DNA of 64,000 nucleotides from Aquimonas sp002352135 (GCA_035440755.1 DAORND010000006.1:11753-75752), one strand, 5' to 3'; numbered from the stretch's first letter, positions 28,239 to 38,038 are shown. The notes: generated from the sequence alone by a model not told the origin. Made by a program: numbers and translations.

Positions 28239-28828
28239 GTCGAACCCCCACGCCACCAGAGGACCCCAACCAACAGCAGGAGCGCCAGCAGTGCCAACCA
28301 GCCAATCCGTTCCGCATAGCGGTGCAGCAGCGCTTCGGCGCGAGCGCCGCCCCATCGAATCGCTGCCGCCACCAAATAGACCCGCTTACCGCGTCCGATC
28401 AGGGCACCTGCCACGAAGGGCAGCATCGGCATACCCACAGCGCCAGACGCCAACGTGAAAATCTTGAACGGCACGGGGGTAAATCCCGCGATCAGGAGCA
28501 ACCAGAAACCGTTCGCCGCCGCTTGATGCTTGATGTCCTCGAACTGTGCGGCATAGCCAAGACGTTCCAGCCAGGGCATCACCATCTCGATCGCGTAATA
28601 CCCGATCGCATACGCGACGAACATGCCCAGCATGGAGCCCAGCAAACTCAGGGTCGCAAAGAACCAGCCTCGCTTCGGTTGCGCCAAGCACATCGGCGCC
28701 AGCATGACCTCCGGCGGAATCGGAAACACAATGGCCTCAAGGAAGCTCAACGCCGTCAGCAAGGAAGGCGCGTGCCGATGTCGCGCCCATTGCATGGCGC
28801 GCAGGTACAACGGTTCAAACAACTTCAT
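28235..28828 (-). CDS. yqaA: YqaA family membrane protein (DedA/VTT-like fold)
   Basis: 197-residue inner-membrane protein related to the DedA/SNARE-associated family. The conserved run SFLEAIVFPIPPEVMLAPM and the later GFTPVPFKIFTLASGAVGM mark the VTT re-entrant fold; four to five helices are predicted. Function unproven; DedA relatives act in lipid flipping or membrane homeostasis. Start 28828 overlaps the pcm stop (ATGA). Confidence 0.88.
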   Translation of the reverse strand: MKLFEPLYLRAMQWARHRHAPSLLTALSFLEAIVFPIPPEVMLAPMCLAQPKRGWFFATLSLLGSMLGMFVAYAIGYYAIEMVMPWLERLGYAAQFEDIKHQAAANGFWLLLIAGFTPVPFKIFTLASGAVGMPMLPFVAGALIGRGKRVYLVAAAIRWGGARAEALLHRYAERIGWLALLALLLLVGVLWWRGGST

Positions 28829-29505
28829 CCCAAGGTGCCTCCCAACAGCGGCACGAACATCGCTGCCCCCAGATCGTCCTGTTGCCAATGATCTTCCACC
28901 CAGCGCAGGCGAATCAGACGCTGCCCTTCCGAGCCGCCTACTGGCGCAACGAACACGCCACCTGGGCGCAACTGCGCGATCAGCTTGGGGTCCACATGCT
29001 CGGTGGCCGCCGTGACAAGAATGGCGTCGAAGGGAGCATGCTCCGCCCACCCCATGCGGCCATCGTCAAAGCGCGCACGAATGTTCGATAGGCCCAGCTT
29101 GCGGAACCGCTTGCGCGCCATACGCGAGAGCTCTTCGATGCGCTCGACGGAACTGACCTGTTTGACCAGCATGGCCAGCACGGCGGCTTGATAGCCCGAG
29201 CCCGTGCCCAACTCCAGTACGTTGTCCGGCGCGCCAAACTCAAGCAAGGCCTCGGTCATGCGTGCCACGACATAGGGCTGCGAAATCGTCTGCGCCCGTC
29301 CAATCGGCAGTGCCGTGTCCTCGTAGGCACGCGATGCCAGAGCCTCATCAATGAATAAATGCCGCGGCAAGGTGCGCATGACATCGAGCACGCGCACATC
29401 CCGAATGCCTTGCTCGCGCAGCCGCTCGACCATGCGATCCCGGGCGCGCTGCGAAGTCATGCCCAGACCCGCAGCTTCCTGGGGAAGGCGCAAACCCGAA
29501 CTCAT
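28825..29505 (-). CDS. pcm: Protein-L-isoaspartate O-methyltransferase
   Basis: 226-residue SAM-dependent repair enzyme for isomerised aspartates. The SAM-binding motif is VLELGTGSGYQAAVLA, with AQTISQPYVVARMTE upstream (substrate site) and LRPGGVFVAPVG downstream. Start 29505 overlaps the surE stop (ATGA), giving the conserved surE-pcm-yqaA-nlpD operon with overlaps at every junction. A start fifteen codons further in is also possible. Confidence 0.93.
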   Translation of the reverse strand: MSSGLRLPQEAAGLGMTSQRARDRMVERLREQGIRDVRVLDVMRTLPRHLFIDEALASRAYEDTALPIGRAQTISQPYVVARMTEALLEFGAPDNVLELGTGSGYQAAVLAMLVKQVSSVERIEELSRMARKRFRKLGLSNIRARFDDGRMGWAEHAPFDAILVTAATEHVDPKLIAQLRPGGVFVAPVGGSEGQRLIRLRWVEDHWQQDDLGAAMFVPLLGGTLG

Positions 29506-30275
29506 GCCTGATGCGCCCTCAAGTCCAGCGAGCCCACCCATCCGGCGACCTTTTCCAGTGCCTGATAGCGAGTCAGATCGACATGAATCGGCGTGATCGA
29601 CACATAGCCCAAGCGCACCGCATGGAAGTCCGTCCCCGGTCCGGCATCCTGCTCCGGTCCTGCCGGACCGATCCACCACATCGGTCGCCCACGTGGGTCA
29701 ATCTGCGGTATGCATGGCTCTGCGCGATGCCGATGTCCAAGTCGCGTCACTTCGAACCCGCGAATTTCTTCCCACGGCAGATCGGGCACGTTGACGTTGA
29801 GAATCGTGTCGGCGGGCAACGGGTCGGCGATCAGACGCTCAACCAAGGCACACGCGGCACGCGCTGCCGAAGCAAAGTGGCGTCCACTTCCCTCCTTGGT
29901 AACCAAGGACATCGCGATCGCCGGCAAGCCCAGAAAACGACCTTCCATGGCCGCCGCCACGGTACCGGAGTAAATGACGTCATCGCCCAGATTGGCGGCA
30001 TTGTTGATGCCGGAAACCACGATGTCCGGCTCATGATCGAGCATGCCAGCGAGCGCCAGGTGCACGCAGTCGGTCGGCGTTCCAGCAACACGCCAGACGC
30101 CGTCGCGCAGCGGCTGTGCGCGGATGGGCTGATCGAGAGTCAAGGAATTGCTTGCGCCGCTGCGATCACGATCCGGTGCAACCACCGTCACCTGGCCCAA
30201 GCCTGCCAGCGCATCGGCAAGGATCTTGATCCCCGGTGCTTCCACTCCATCATCGTTGCTGACCAGAATTCGCAT
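29502..30275 (-). CDS. surE: 5'/3'-nucleotidase SurE
   Basis: 257-residue survival-protein phosphatase acting on nucleoside monophosphates and short polyphosphates. The N-terminal metal site MRILVSNDDG, the VVAPDRDRSGASNSLTL loop and the VSGINNAANLGDDVIYSGTV run are all diagnostic. Start 30275 (ATG) is preferred over the GTG one codon upstream, with GGAAG six bases before. First gene of the surE-pcm-yqaA-nlpD operon. Confidence 0.94.
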   Translation of the reverse strand: MRILVSNDDGVEAPGIKILADALAGLGQVTVVAPDRDRSGASNSLTLDQPIRAQPLRDGVWRVAGTPTDCVHLALAGMLDHEPDIVVSGINNAANLGDDVIYSGTVAAAMEGRFLGLPAIAMSLVTKEGSGRHFASAARAACALVERLIADPLPADTILNVNVPDLPWEEIRGFEVTRLGHRHRAEPCIPQIDPRGRPMWWIGPAGPEQDAGPGTDFHAVRLGYVSITPIHVDLTRYQALEKVAGWVGSLDLRAHQA

Positions 30276-30367
30276 CACACTTCCAAACGCGCGCCGTTAC
30301 AAGCGCGCCATGATACCGGCAAGCGCAGTGACTTCCGCTTCACGATCACAGGCGATAGCCTGAGTGC

Positions 30368-30970
30368 ATGAGCAAACGCCGCCCGACAACACCCAGCGAA
30401 GAAGACCTCGCCCTGTTTCGCGAGGCCATTGGACACGTGCGGCGTCTGCAGGAAGTGGCTCCACCACCGGCGACACCCGCACCCGCGCCGCTACCACGCC
30501 AACGCATCGCCGACGAATTTCAGGCGGTAGTAGATTTCAAGACGCGACCCTTCGAGTTCGGCGATATGGAGGGCAGCGATACGCTCGCCTTCCTGCGCGA
30601 CGGCTACCCGCCGCGCACCCTGCGTCGTCTCAAGCGCGGGCTATACGCCGTGCAGGACGAGATCGACCTGCACGGGATGAGTGTCAGTGTCGCCGAAACC
30701 GTGCTTCGGCAGTTTCTTGCCCTGGCTCGTCAGCGCGGACACAGCTGCGTGCGCATCGTGCATGGCAAGGGATTGCGTTCCAAGGACAGCGCTGCGGTCC
30801 TGAAACAGATGACCGACCACCTGCTGCGCCACCACGGTGAAGTGCTTGCCTTCGCCTCGGCACCCTTGGCTCAGGGCGGCACTGGCGCGGCACTGGTTCT
30901 GTTGAAGCCGCAGCGCGTCGGCGAGTCGCGCCTCGTCAACGAGCAAGACACCGGTTTGCCTTGGCGCTAA
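30368..30970 (+). CDS. Smr-domain protein (SmrB/YdaL-like)
   Basis: 200-residue protein with a C-terminal Smr (MutS2-related) domain. The two hallmark motifs are EIDLHGMSV (LDxH) and RIVHGKGLRS (HGxG). Stand-alone bacterial Smr proteins such as SmrB are endonucleases that cleave mRNA at collided ribosomes, which is the best guess here. The N-terminal ~90 residues include a conserved hook-like region with DTLAFLRDGYPPRTLRRLKRG. It runs divergently from surE. Confidence 0.88.
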   Translation: MSKRRPTTPSEEDLALFREAIGHVRRLQEVAPPPATPAPAPLPRQRIADEFQAVVDFKTRPFEFGDMEGSDTLAFLRDGYPPRTLRRLKRGLYAVQDEIDLHGMSVSVAETVLRQFLALARQRGHSCVRIVHGKGLRSKDSAAVLKQMTDHLLRHHGEVLAFASAPLAQGGTGAALVLLKPQRVGESRLVNEQDTGLPWR

Positions 30971-31001
30971 GCTGAGCCACCCGCCAGCGTGTCCCGAGAC
31001 C

Positions 31002-32252
31002 ATGAGCTGTTTCCCACTGCTTCGCGCGCCAGCGCTCGCCGCGACCGCTTTGCTGGGCGTTCTGCTCAGCGCCTGCAACAGCCAGCCCGATAGCGCAGCC
31101 ACACCGGCAGCCACGCCCTCATCGCAACCCGCACCACCCGCCATGAACCTTCGCGTCGCCACCTACAACACCTCGTTGAACGATGACGCGGCGGAAGGCC
31201 TGATCGAACGCCTGCAGGGCGATGATCTGCACGCTCGCAAGATTGCCGCCGTCCTGCAGCACATCCGACCGGATATCGTCCTGCTAAACGAGTTCGACTT
31301 TGACGATCAAGGGCGTGCCGCCGACCTCTTCCAGCAGCGCTATCTGCAACAGGGACAGTTCGGACAAGCGGCCATCGACTACCCGCATCGTTATCTCGCA
31401 CCGGTCAACACCGGGGTGGCGAGTGGACTCGATCTCGACGGCGATGGCCGAACGGAAGGCCCCGGCGATGCCTGGGGATTCGGCAAGCATCCCGGCCAGT
31501 ACGGCATGCTGCTGTTGTCGCGCTATCCGCTGGATGCCGCCAGTGCGCGTACCTTCCAGCATCTGCGCTGGTCAAGTCTGCCGGATGCGCGCCGGCCCCG
31601 TTTACCAGATGCCGACAGCGACTGGCACAGCGATGCGATATGGGCACTAATGCGCCTGTCGTCCAAATCGCATTGGGACGTTCCCGTCGACACACCACTG
31701 GGCCGTTTGCATGTGCTGGCCTCGCACCCAACGCCGCCGGTGTTCGACGGCCCGGAAAAGCGCAATGCGGCGCGCAACCATGACGAGATCCGCTTTTGGG
31801 CGGAGTACCTCAACGGTGGCCAGCAATCCTGGCTGATCGATGATCAGGGCCGCGCCGGCGGTTTGGCCGGCGAGGCGGCCTTCGTCCTGCTGGGCGACCA
31901 GAACGCCGACCCAATCGATGGAGGAAGCGTTGAACACGCCATCCAACAACTGTTGCAGCATCCACGCGTGCTGCCCTACCCAGCGCCACGCAGCACTCAG
32001 GGTCGAATTGCTGCGCAACAGGCGGGCGGCGCCAACCTGAGCCATCAGGGTGACGCCGACGAGGATACCGGCAACTTCGGACCGCGCTCAGGCAACCTGC
32101 GTGTCGACTACGTTCTACCATCCCGTCAGTTCGAGGTCGTCAACAGCGGCATCTTCTGGCCCGCGCCGGGCGAGACTGGCGCGGACTGGATCGAAGTCAG
32201 CGACCACCGCCTGGTGTGGCTGGATCTGCAACCTGCCGCAACGGCGCATTGA
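31002..32252 (+). CDS. Exported lipoprotein of the endonuclease/exonuclease/phosphatase fold
   Basis: 416-residue protein. A lipobox (VLLSAC) follows a hydrophobic segment, then an EEP fold starting MNLRVATYNTSLNDDAAEG. Catalytic-type motifs are visible: LLNEFDFDD near the start, LLGDQNADP in the middle and SDHRLVWLDL at the end. EEP enzymes cleave phosphodiester bonds in nucleic acids, lipids or sugars; the substrate cannot be read. Its last 56 bases overlap the converging downstream gene. Confidence 0.85.
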   Translation: MSCFPLLRAPALAATALLGVLLSACNSQPDSAATPAATPSSQPAPPAMNLRVATYNTSLNDDAAEGLIERLQGDDLHARKIAAVLQHIRPDIVLLNEFDFDDQGRAADLFQQRYLQQGQFGQAAIDYPHRYLAPVNTGVASGLDLDGDGRTEGPGDAWGFGKHPGQYGMLLLSRYPLDAASARTFQHLRWSSLPDARRPRLPDADSDWHSDAIWALMRLSSKSHWDVPVDTPLGRLHVLASHPTPPVFDGPEKRNAARNHDEIRFWAEYLNGGQQSWLIDDQGRAGGLAGEAAFVLLGDQNADPIDGGSVEHAIQQLLQHPRVLPYPAPRSTQGRIAAQQAGGANLSHQGDADEDTGNFGPRSGNLRVDYVLPSRQFEVVNSGIFWPAPGETGADWIEVSDHRLVWLDLQPAATAH

Positions 32253-32934
32253 GAGCGGAGTCACCGCGCGGCGCGTAGCGGCGATCCAGCCAGATCGCCG
32301 CAGCCGTGCTCACCAGCACCGGAACAAACCAGGGCAGGATGCCCAAGGTCGGCGTTGTTTCGAGGCCCAGCCACTGCAATACCCGCCCAAGTCCGATCGA
32401 AAGAAACGCCACATGCGTTGCGGCGCCCGCGCCGAGCATGGCGCCAAGATGTTCGCGAATCCACCAACGTGGCGTTGGCAAGGGCTGCGCACGCCGTCGC
32501 CACATGCTCACCGCCAAGCCGATTCCGATCAGACTGAAGCCCATCATCAGCACTTGGCCCTGCCAGACGCCATAGCCCGCCACCAAGAGTCCGCCCAGAC
32601 CGTTGCAAGCGGCCAGCACGAGATAGCGCGAATCGCGAAATCCGGCTTGCGTGGCCTTGCGTTGAATCGCGCGCCAGCCCAGCCAGCATGAGCTCAGCGT
32701 GATCAACACCAGATAGAGCAGGAAGATCGCGGTACCCGGACGACTCCGTGCGAAGAAGTAACCCGCCATCGGCACCGCTGTCAGCATGATCGCGATCATC
32801 GCCAGCAGATAGATTTGCCCGCTACGCCGATGCAAGGGCGAGCCCTTGCGGGCCAGGGCGGCCAGCCAGAAGGTTGGCAAAGCGATGGCACCGGCCAGAC
32901 CATGCAGACTGACCAACATCGAATACAGCTCCAT
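32197..32934 (-). CDS. Multi-pass membrane protein, DUF2306-like
   Basis: 245-residue integral membrane protein with about seven predicted helices (for example IYLLAMIAIMLTAVPMAGYF and PGTAIFLLYLVLITLSSC). The LVSLHGLAGAIALPTFWLA start and early conserved histidines suggest a DUF2306-type family, which is an uncertain match. Start 32934 has GGGAGA upstream. Its 3' end overlaps the end of the opposite-strand EEP gene by 56 bases. Confidence 0.65.
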   Translation of the reverse strand: MELYSMLVSLHGLAGAIALPTFWLAALARKGSPLHRRSGQIYLLAMIAIMLTAVPMAGYFFARSRPGTAIFLLYLVLITLSSCWLGWRAIQRKATQAGFRDSRYLVLAACNGLGGLLVAGYGVWQGQVLMMGFSLIGIGLAVSMWRRRAQPLPTPRWWIREHLGAMLGAGAATHVAFLSIGLGRVLQWLGLETTPTLGILPWFVPVLVSTAAAIWLDRRYAPRGDSALNAPLRQVADPATPGGGR

Positions 32935-33130
32935 ACAGACATCTCCCATGCGATCGGTTGCCAGCGCAGAGCGCGCGGTCGACAGGTCGACACGCTTGCA
33001 CTGGTGCTGCACAGCGTGGGCGTTCGCATCGCTGCGTGGCAGGTGAGCAAGGTCACCCGCGAAGGGTGAGAAAAGTCACCTTCGGCCTGCGCGACCTTGT
33101 GGCGTGCGCCTCAGGCGGCATACTCGCGAC

Positions 33131-34312
33131 ATGACCGTCGACGTCCTCCCCATCCATTCACGCCGCTTTGCCTCCCAGTGCGTCGAGGTTTGCCGATCCC
33201 CATTGAACTGGGTCGCTGCCGCGACCTGGCTGGCGGTCACCCTGATCGTGCTGGAGCCCGCCCGCCTGCGCGCGGGAGACTTCACCGAATGGGCGGGACT
33301 GACCGCCTTGGCGACCATGTGGCTGGCCTATCTGTCGCTGGTCTGGAACGCCCGCCGCGAAGGTGCTGAGAACTTGCGTGCGGAAATGTTGATGGTGCTG
33401 CAGGGTTTTGCTGTCCTGCTGGCCGACTACTGGCTGGCGGAAGGACAGACTTCGATCCTGCTGATCGTGGTGGCCGGTCAACTCATGCATCTGCCGCAGC
33501 GTCGTCGTGCGGTCGCCTGGCTGCTGCTGTTCAACCTGCTGATGCTGGTCAGTTGGACGGCACGCCTTGGTCATCCTGCGCAGGTGCTGTTGTGGATGAT
33601 GCCGATGCTGGCCTTCCAGGCCTTTTCCGCACTCACCAGTCACTACCATCTGCGCGCCGAGCAGACCCGCGACGCCCTCGCTGCAGCCAATGCCGAGCTG
33701 TTGGCCACCCAATGCCTACTGGAACAAAGCGCACGCGCGGGCGAGCGTCTGGCGCTGTCGCGCGAACTGCACGATGTCGCCGGTCACAAACTTACCGCGC
33801 TGAAACTGCACCTGCGCCGCCTGGCGCGCGACTCGCAACTGGCGGATCGCGAAGAAGTGCGCATCAGCAGCGAACTGGCGGACGAATTGCTGGCCGACAT
33901 CCGTGGCGTGGTCAGCGAATTGCGCCGTCACGACGGGCTGGATCTGCGCGAATCCCTGCAAGCACTGGCGCGCCCGATTCCTGGTGTGAGCTTCGCCCTG
34001 CAACTTGACCCCGACCTGCGGGTGGCGGATGTCGCGCAGGCCGAAGCCTTGCTGCGCATCGCGCAGGAAGGCATCACCAATGCCCTGCGCCACGCTCGCT
34101 CGCAAACACTGCGTCTCAGTTGTCGTCGCGACGGCGCGCAGATCGAACTCTGCGTGGAAAGTGATGGCCCGGTCGCAATGCCGATTCAATTCGGCAACGG
34201 CCTGACGGGCATCCAGGAACGCCTGCAGGCGTTGGATGGCAAACTGCAACTGCAAGCGCTGACACCTTCCGGGCTGCGACTCTGTGCCCGGCTGCCGGAC
34301 GCTCCCGCGTGA
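33131..34312 (+). CDS. Sensor histidine kinase, NarX/DesK type (HisKA_3)
   Basis: 393-residue kinase. The N-terminal ~170 residues hold five or six membrane helices, likely the sensory part. The dimerisation/phosphoacceptor box is LSRELHDVAGHKLTALKLHL with the histidine in ELHD, and the HATPase region follows (RIAQEGITNALRHA, FGNGLTGIQERLQALDGKLQ). Start 33131 is the ATG nearest the first helix. Its stop overlaps the GTG of the regulator gene, making a coupled two-component pair. The signal is unknown. Confidence 0.9.
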   Translation: MTVDVLPIHSRRFASQCVEVCRSPLNWVAAATWLAVTLIVLEPARLRAGDFTEWAGLTALATMWLAYLSLVWNARREGAENLRAEMLMVLQGFAVLLADYWLAEGQTSILLIVVAGQLMHLPQRRRAVAWLLLFNLLMLVSWTARLGHPAQVLLWMMPMLAFQAFSALTSHYHLRAEQTRDALAAANAELLATQCLLEQSARAGERLALSRELHDVAGHKLTALKLHLRRLARDSQLADREEVRISSELADELLADIRGVVSELRRHDGLDLRESLQALARPIPGVSFALQLDPDLRVADVAQAEALLRIAQEGITNALRHARSQTLRLSCRRDGAQIELCVESDGPVAMPIQFGNGLTGIQERLQALDGKLQLQALTPSGLRLCARLPDAPA

Positions 34313-34938
34313 GCACACGAATTCGCATCGCCCTGTGTGACGATCAGGCCCTCGTATTGCGCGGCCTGTCCGCCTTGCTGCGCGACACCGGTGAGATCGA
34401 CATCGCGCTCGAATGCAGTGATGCGGAGTCGCTGCTGGCGGTGCTGCCACAGCATCCGGTGCAGGTCATCGTCAGTGATGTCCGTATGCCCGGACTGGGT
34501 GGTCTCGGCCTGATCGCTGCCCTCCGCGAACGCGGTGATGGCACACCTGTCCTGCTGCTCACCACCTTCGACGACAGCGAACTGATGCTGTCCGCGGTGC
34601 GTGCGGGTGCTCAGGGCTTTCTGCTGAAGGATGCGCAGCCCGAAGAACTCTGCGCGGCCATCCGGCGTCTGGCCGACGGCGACACCCTGCTGCAACCGAT
34701 CAGTCTCGGTGCGCTGCGCGCGCAATTGCCCGCACAGCCCGCAGGCGGTCACCTGACCGAGCGCGAGGCGAGCATCCTGCGTCTGGTGGCCGGTGGCTGC
34801 TCAAACAAGGAAATCGCCCGTGCGCTGCATCTTTCCGAGGGCACGGTGAAAAACTACATCACCGACATCCTGCTCAAACTCGACTGTCGCGACCGCACGC
34901 ATGCGGTACTGAAAGCGATCACCCAGCGCCTGCTGTGA
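34309..34938 (+). CDS. NarL/LuxR-type response regulator
   Basis: 209-residue regulator partnered with the preceding kinase. The receiver domain has the acidic pair CDDQ, the phosphoacceptor Asp in VIVSDVRMPGLGG and Lys in GFLLKDAQPEE. The C-terminal LuxR helix-turn-helix reads LTEREASILRLVAGGCSNKE followed by IARALHLSEGTVKNYI. GTG start overlapping the kinase stop (GTGA). It converges on fliK with a 9-base gap. Confidence 0.92.
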   Translation: MSTRIRIALCDDQALVLRGLSALLRDTGEIDIALECSDAESLLAVLPQHPVQVIVSDVRMPGLGGLGLIAALRERGDGTPVLLLTTFDDSELMLSAVRAGAQGFLLKDAQPEELCAAIRRLADGDTLLQPISLGALRAQLPAQPAGGHLTEREASILRLVAGGCSNKEIARALHLSEGTVKNYITDILLKLDCRDRTHAVLKAITQRLL

Positions 34939-34947
34939 TGTCGTGCC

Positions 34948-36354
34948 TCAGGCGAACTCGTCCAGTCGTCCGGCAGACACCCGTCGCACTGGCACGGGCT
35001 GCGGCTCGGAAGTGGGCGCGTCTGACACCGACATGTCGACGGATGCCGTCGTCGAGGCGAATGTCGAACGCGACTCGCGTTGCTGACTTCCCACCTGCGC
35101 GTCACCAAGCTGGAAACCCTGCGCGGCGAGCAAGTCGCGTAGGCGCGGCAGTTGCGACTCGATGGCGGCACGCACCTCCGCATGGCTGCTGCCGAATTCG
35201 GCGCGCAGCGACTGCCCTTCCAGCTCCAAGGTGATATCCAGTCGACCCAGTTCCGCTGGATGCAATTCGAGCTCGGCGCGTTGAATCTTCTGCTGGCCCA
35301 TCCACTGCATCTGCGTGGCGAGTTTGTCGACGAAATCGGTCTGCTGCGGCGTCAGCCCGTCCAGTTGGATAGACGAGATCGGAGCCATCACGGGCGCGGC
35401 GGCCGAATTGCCAATGGCCGGCGTCTGCCATGCACTGATCTCGTTGCGTAACGCGCCGACCGCGGTCGTCGGGGAGTCGTTCATGCCCGCTTTGGTTCGC
35501 TCGGGCAAAGGCAAGGTCACTGCCGTCGCAACGTCATCCGTTGACAGCGGCAAGTCCGAAGAGCGTGCCGCGTTGGCGGGCGAAGGGGCATCGGGCAAGC
35601 CTTGCGCGACCTTTGCGATGACGACAGGGGTGCTGGCAGCGGCGAGGTTCGAACGGTCGACTTCGCTGTCTGTCGAGAGCACAGCAAGATCCAATGCCAG
35701 ATCGCTGGGCTGCACTGGCTTCGAGCTGTCTCCCAGGCCGGACGCCGATGGTGGCGACTTGTTGGAGGCCGCCGCGACCACCGCCGTGGAAGACAGTGGG
35801 TTCGGTGCAACCACCGCTGCCGCGCTCGCGTCAGCTGCGCCCGATTCCGCCAACACCGGGGCCTGACCCGCCGTTGGCGACAAGGTCTGCTTCATGGCCA
35901 GTGAGTCGGCAGTCGAAAGCGCGCCAAACGCCATCGGCATGGCCGCAGCGCGCTGAGCGCGCAGTGACAGCGGCATCGCGCGGTCAAAACGGGCCTCGTC
36001 CAGCGCATTGGCTTGCCCATCCGGCGTCGCCGAATCGCGCCATTGCATGGCGCTGTCCAACCATGGCAACAGCATGGGGCGACCGTCCTCCGGCAGGCCG
36101 GGCAACGCCACCAGCGGAACCGTTGCTGCCGGGAGCGCATCGACGTTTTGCGTGTCTGCAATGACGGCCGAATCAACAACGGCGTCCGATTTCTCCGCTG
36201 CCAGAGCGTCTTCGGAGGTCTCCTTCGCCGCCTCTTCGGCGCTCAGCAGACTCGCGAAATCGCTGGCTGGTGACTCAAGATCCGCAGCGGTCGCCTTGCC
36301 CGCCTGCGCCACCGAGGCCGACTTTGACGCCAGCGCGCCAAACAGTCCGGGCAT
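34948..36354 (-). CDS. fliK: Flagellar hook-length control protein FliK
   Basis: 468-residue export-apparatus ruler that switches secretion from hook to filament. The first ~300 residues are Ala/Ser/Pro-rich and poorly conserved, as usual. The conserved Flg_hook domain lies at about 370-440 (QTDFVDKLATQMQWMGQQ, then RAELELHPAELGRLDI). The ATG at 36354 is favoured over an in-frame TTG at 36363 that would sit too close to the GGAGAAGG site. It follows fliJ directly. Confidence 0.9.
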   Translation of the reverse strand: MPGLFGALASKSASVAQAGKATAADLESPASDFASLLSAEEAAKETSEDALAAEKSDAVVDSAVIADTQNVDALPAATVPLVALPGLPEDGRPMLLPWLDSAMQWRDSATPDGQANALDEARFDRAMPLSLRAQRAAAMPMAFGALSTADSLAMKQTLSPTAGQAPVLAESGAADASAAAVVAPNPLSSTAVVAAASNKSPPSASGLGDSSKPVQPSDLALDLAVLSTDSEVDRSNLAAASTPVVIAKVAQGLPDAPSPANAARSSDLPLSTDDVATAVTLPLPERTKAGMNDSPTTAVGALRNEISAWQTPAIGNSAAAPVMAPISSIQLDGLTPQQTDFVDKLATQMQWMGQQKIQRAELELHPAELGRLDITLELEGQSLRAEFGSSHAEVRAAIESQLPRLRDLLAAQGFQLGDAQVGSQQRESRSTFASTTASVDMSVSDAPTSEPQPVPVRRVSAGRLDEFA

Positions 36355-36359
36355 CGCGT

Positions 36360-36626
36360 TCAAGAACCTTCTCCGTTGCGGTGGTGACCGCGAAGGGCGT
36401 GATCATCCAGTTCCTTCTGCAGGCGCTGTGCTTCCGCATGGCGTTCGCGCGCCGCATAGCTGTCAGCCAGTTTGTCGAGCATGGCGACCTCGCGACTGGC
36501 CAGCAGCAAGCGGGCACGTTCGAGTTCGACATTTTCCTTGGCCTTGTCGACCGCCTTGGTCTGTGTCTTCACCGCATCGTCCAGTCGATCAAGAAATGCG
36601 CTGCGGTTCTGCAACATGGATGCGGT
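36360..36626 (-). CDS. fliJ: Flagellar export protein FliJ (N-terminal part lost in gap)
   Basis: Only the last 88 residues are present; the 5' part runs into the N gap. What remains is a charged, helical coiled coil (RLDDAVKTQTKAVDKAKENV...) typical of FliJ, the ~147-residue stalk-like partner of the FliI ATPase. The position between fliI and fliK supports the call. Roughly 60 residues are missing, inferred from family length. The stop overlaps the fliK start region. Confidence 0.8.
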   Translation of the reverse strand, partial: TASMLQNRSAFLDRLDDAVKTQTKAVDKAKENVELERARLLLASREVAMLDKLADSYAARERHAEAQRLQKELDDHALRGHHRNGEGS

Positions 36627-36726
36627 NNNNNNNNNNNNNNNNNNNNNNNNNNNNNNNNNNNNNNNNNNNNNNNNNNNNNNNNNNNNNNNNNNNNNNNNNN
36701 NNNNNNNNNNNNNNNNNNNNNNNNNN
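36627..36726. other. Assembly gap (100 Ns)
   Basis: Exactly 100 Ns, the usual placeholder for a scaffold gap of unknown size. It hides the 3' end of fliI and the 5' part of fliJ. From usual protein lengths the real gap is probably about 200-300 bases. Confidence 0.99.
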
Positions 36727-38038
36727 CGGCCGCGTCATTGACGTCCTGACTCAGAAAACGCATCAGTGCGGGCCAGCGCCGCAGCGCATCGTCGACCCGT
36801 GGGTCGGAGCCTTTCTGGTAGGCACCAATGGCAATCAGATCCTTGTGACTCGAATAGGCCGACATCATTTGCCGGACCTCACCGATGCGCGCGCGCCACT
36901 TGGCATCCGTGATGTCGGTCGCCACGCGACTGACCGAGGCTTCGACATCAATGGCCGGATAGCGCCCTCCTTCCGCCACCGCGCGCGACAGCACGACGTG
37001 ACCATCGAGAATCGCTCGCGAGGCATCGGAAATCGGCTCATGCACGTCATCACCCTCGGTGAGCACCGTATAGAACGCAGTGATCGAGCCCTGTCCCATC
37101 GAACCATTGCCCGCGCGTTCGACTAACTGCGGCAAGCGCGCGAACACCGATGGCGGATAACCGCGTGTGGTGGGCGGCTCGCCCACCGACAGGCCGATCT
37201 CACGCTGAGCCTGCGCGAATCGGGTCAACGAATCCATGAGCAACAGCACGTTCTTGCCCTGATCGCGGAAATACTCGGCGATCGCGGTGGCGCGAAACGC
37301 GCCGTGCAAGCGTGCCAGCGGCGGTCGATCCGCAGGTGTGGCGACCACCACGGCGCGATTCAAACCCATCTGGCCCAGCGTGTTTTCCACGAAATCACGC
37401 ACTTCGCGACCACGCTCGCCGATCAATCCGACCACCACGACATCCGCCGAGGTGTAACGCGTCATCATGCCCAGCAAGGTCGATTTGCCGACGCCCGAAC
37501 CCGCGAACAAGCCGACGCGCTGACCTCGACCGATGGGAATCAGCGCGTTGATCGCGCGTACGCCCACATCCAGCGATTGATGGATCGGCTCGCGCTGCAA
37601 GGGGTTGATCGGCGTTCCCAGTAGCTTGGTGGCGGCATCCAAACGCAGCTCGCCGCGACCATCCAGTGGCACACCCTCGCCATCGATCACGCGCCCAAGC
37701 AAGGCGTCACCCACAGCGACCAGACCTTCCCCGGACTTGGGTACGACGCGCGCATTGGGCAACAAGCCCTGCACTTCGGTGCTGGGCATCAGAAACGTGC
37801 GATCACCGGCGAAGCCGACCACCTCGGCGTCCACCCATTCGCCATCGTGGGTTTCAATATGCGCGTTGGCACCCAGCGGCATCTCGCAACCCACGGCTTC
37901 GATGGTCAGTCCGACCACGCGCTTCAGTACCCCTTCGCGCAGGAACTCACGCGCGTGCAAGGCTTCCGGCATGCGTCGCTGCAGTCGCGCAGCGAGACGT
38001 CGATTGCGCGCCTGCAACCAGTCGGGCACGGCGTTCAT
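36727..38038 (-). CDS. fliI: Flagellum-specific ATPase FliI (C-terminus lost in gap)
   Basis: 437 residues are readable before the gap; the family is about 440-460, so only a short tail is missing. It is the F1-beta-like ATPase of the flagellar type III export apparatus. Walker A GLFAGSGVGKSTLLG, Walker B VLLLMDSLTRFAQAQRE and the T3SS ATPase signature run PPTTRGYPPSVFARLPQLVE are visible. Its ATG overlaps the fliH stop (ATGA). Confidence 0.94.

Noticed and set aside
36569..36726. fliI reading frame extended through the N gap
   Set aside because: Ns were translated as unknown residues; the apparent end after the gap lies in the fliJ region and is an artefact.
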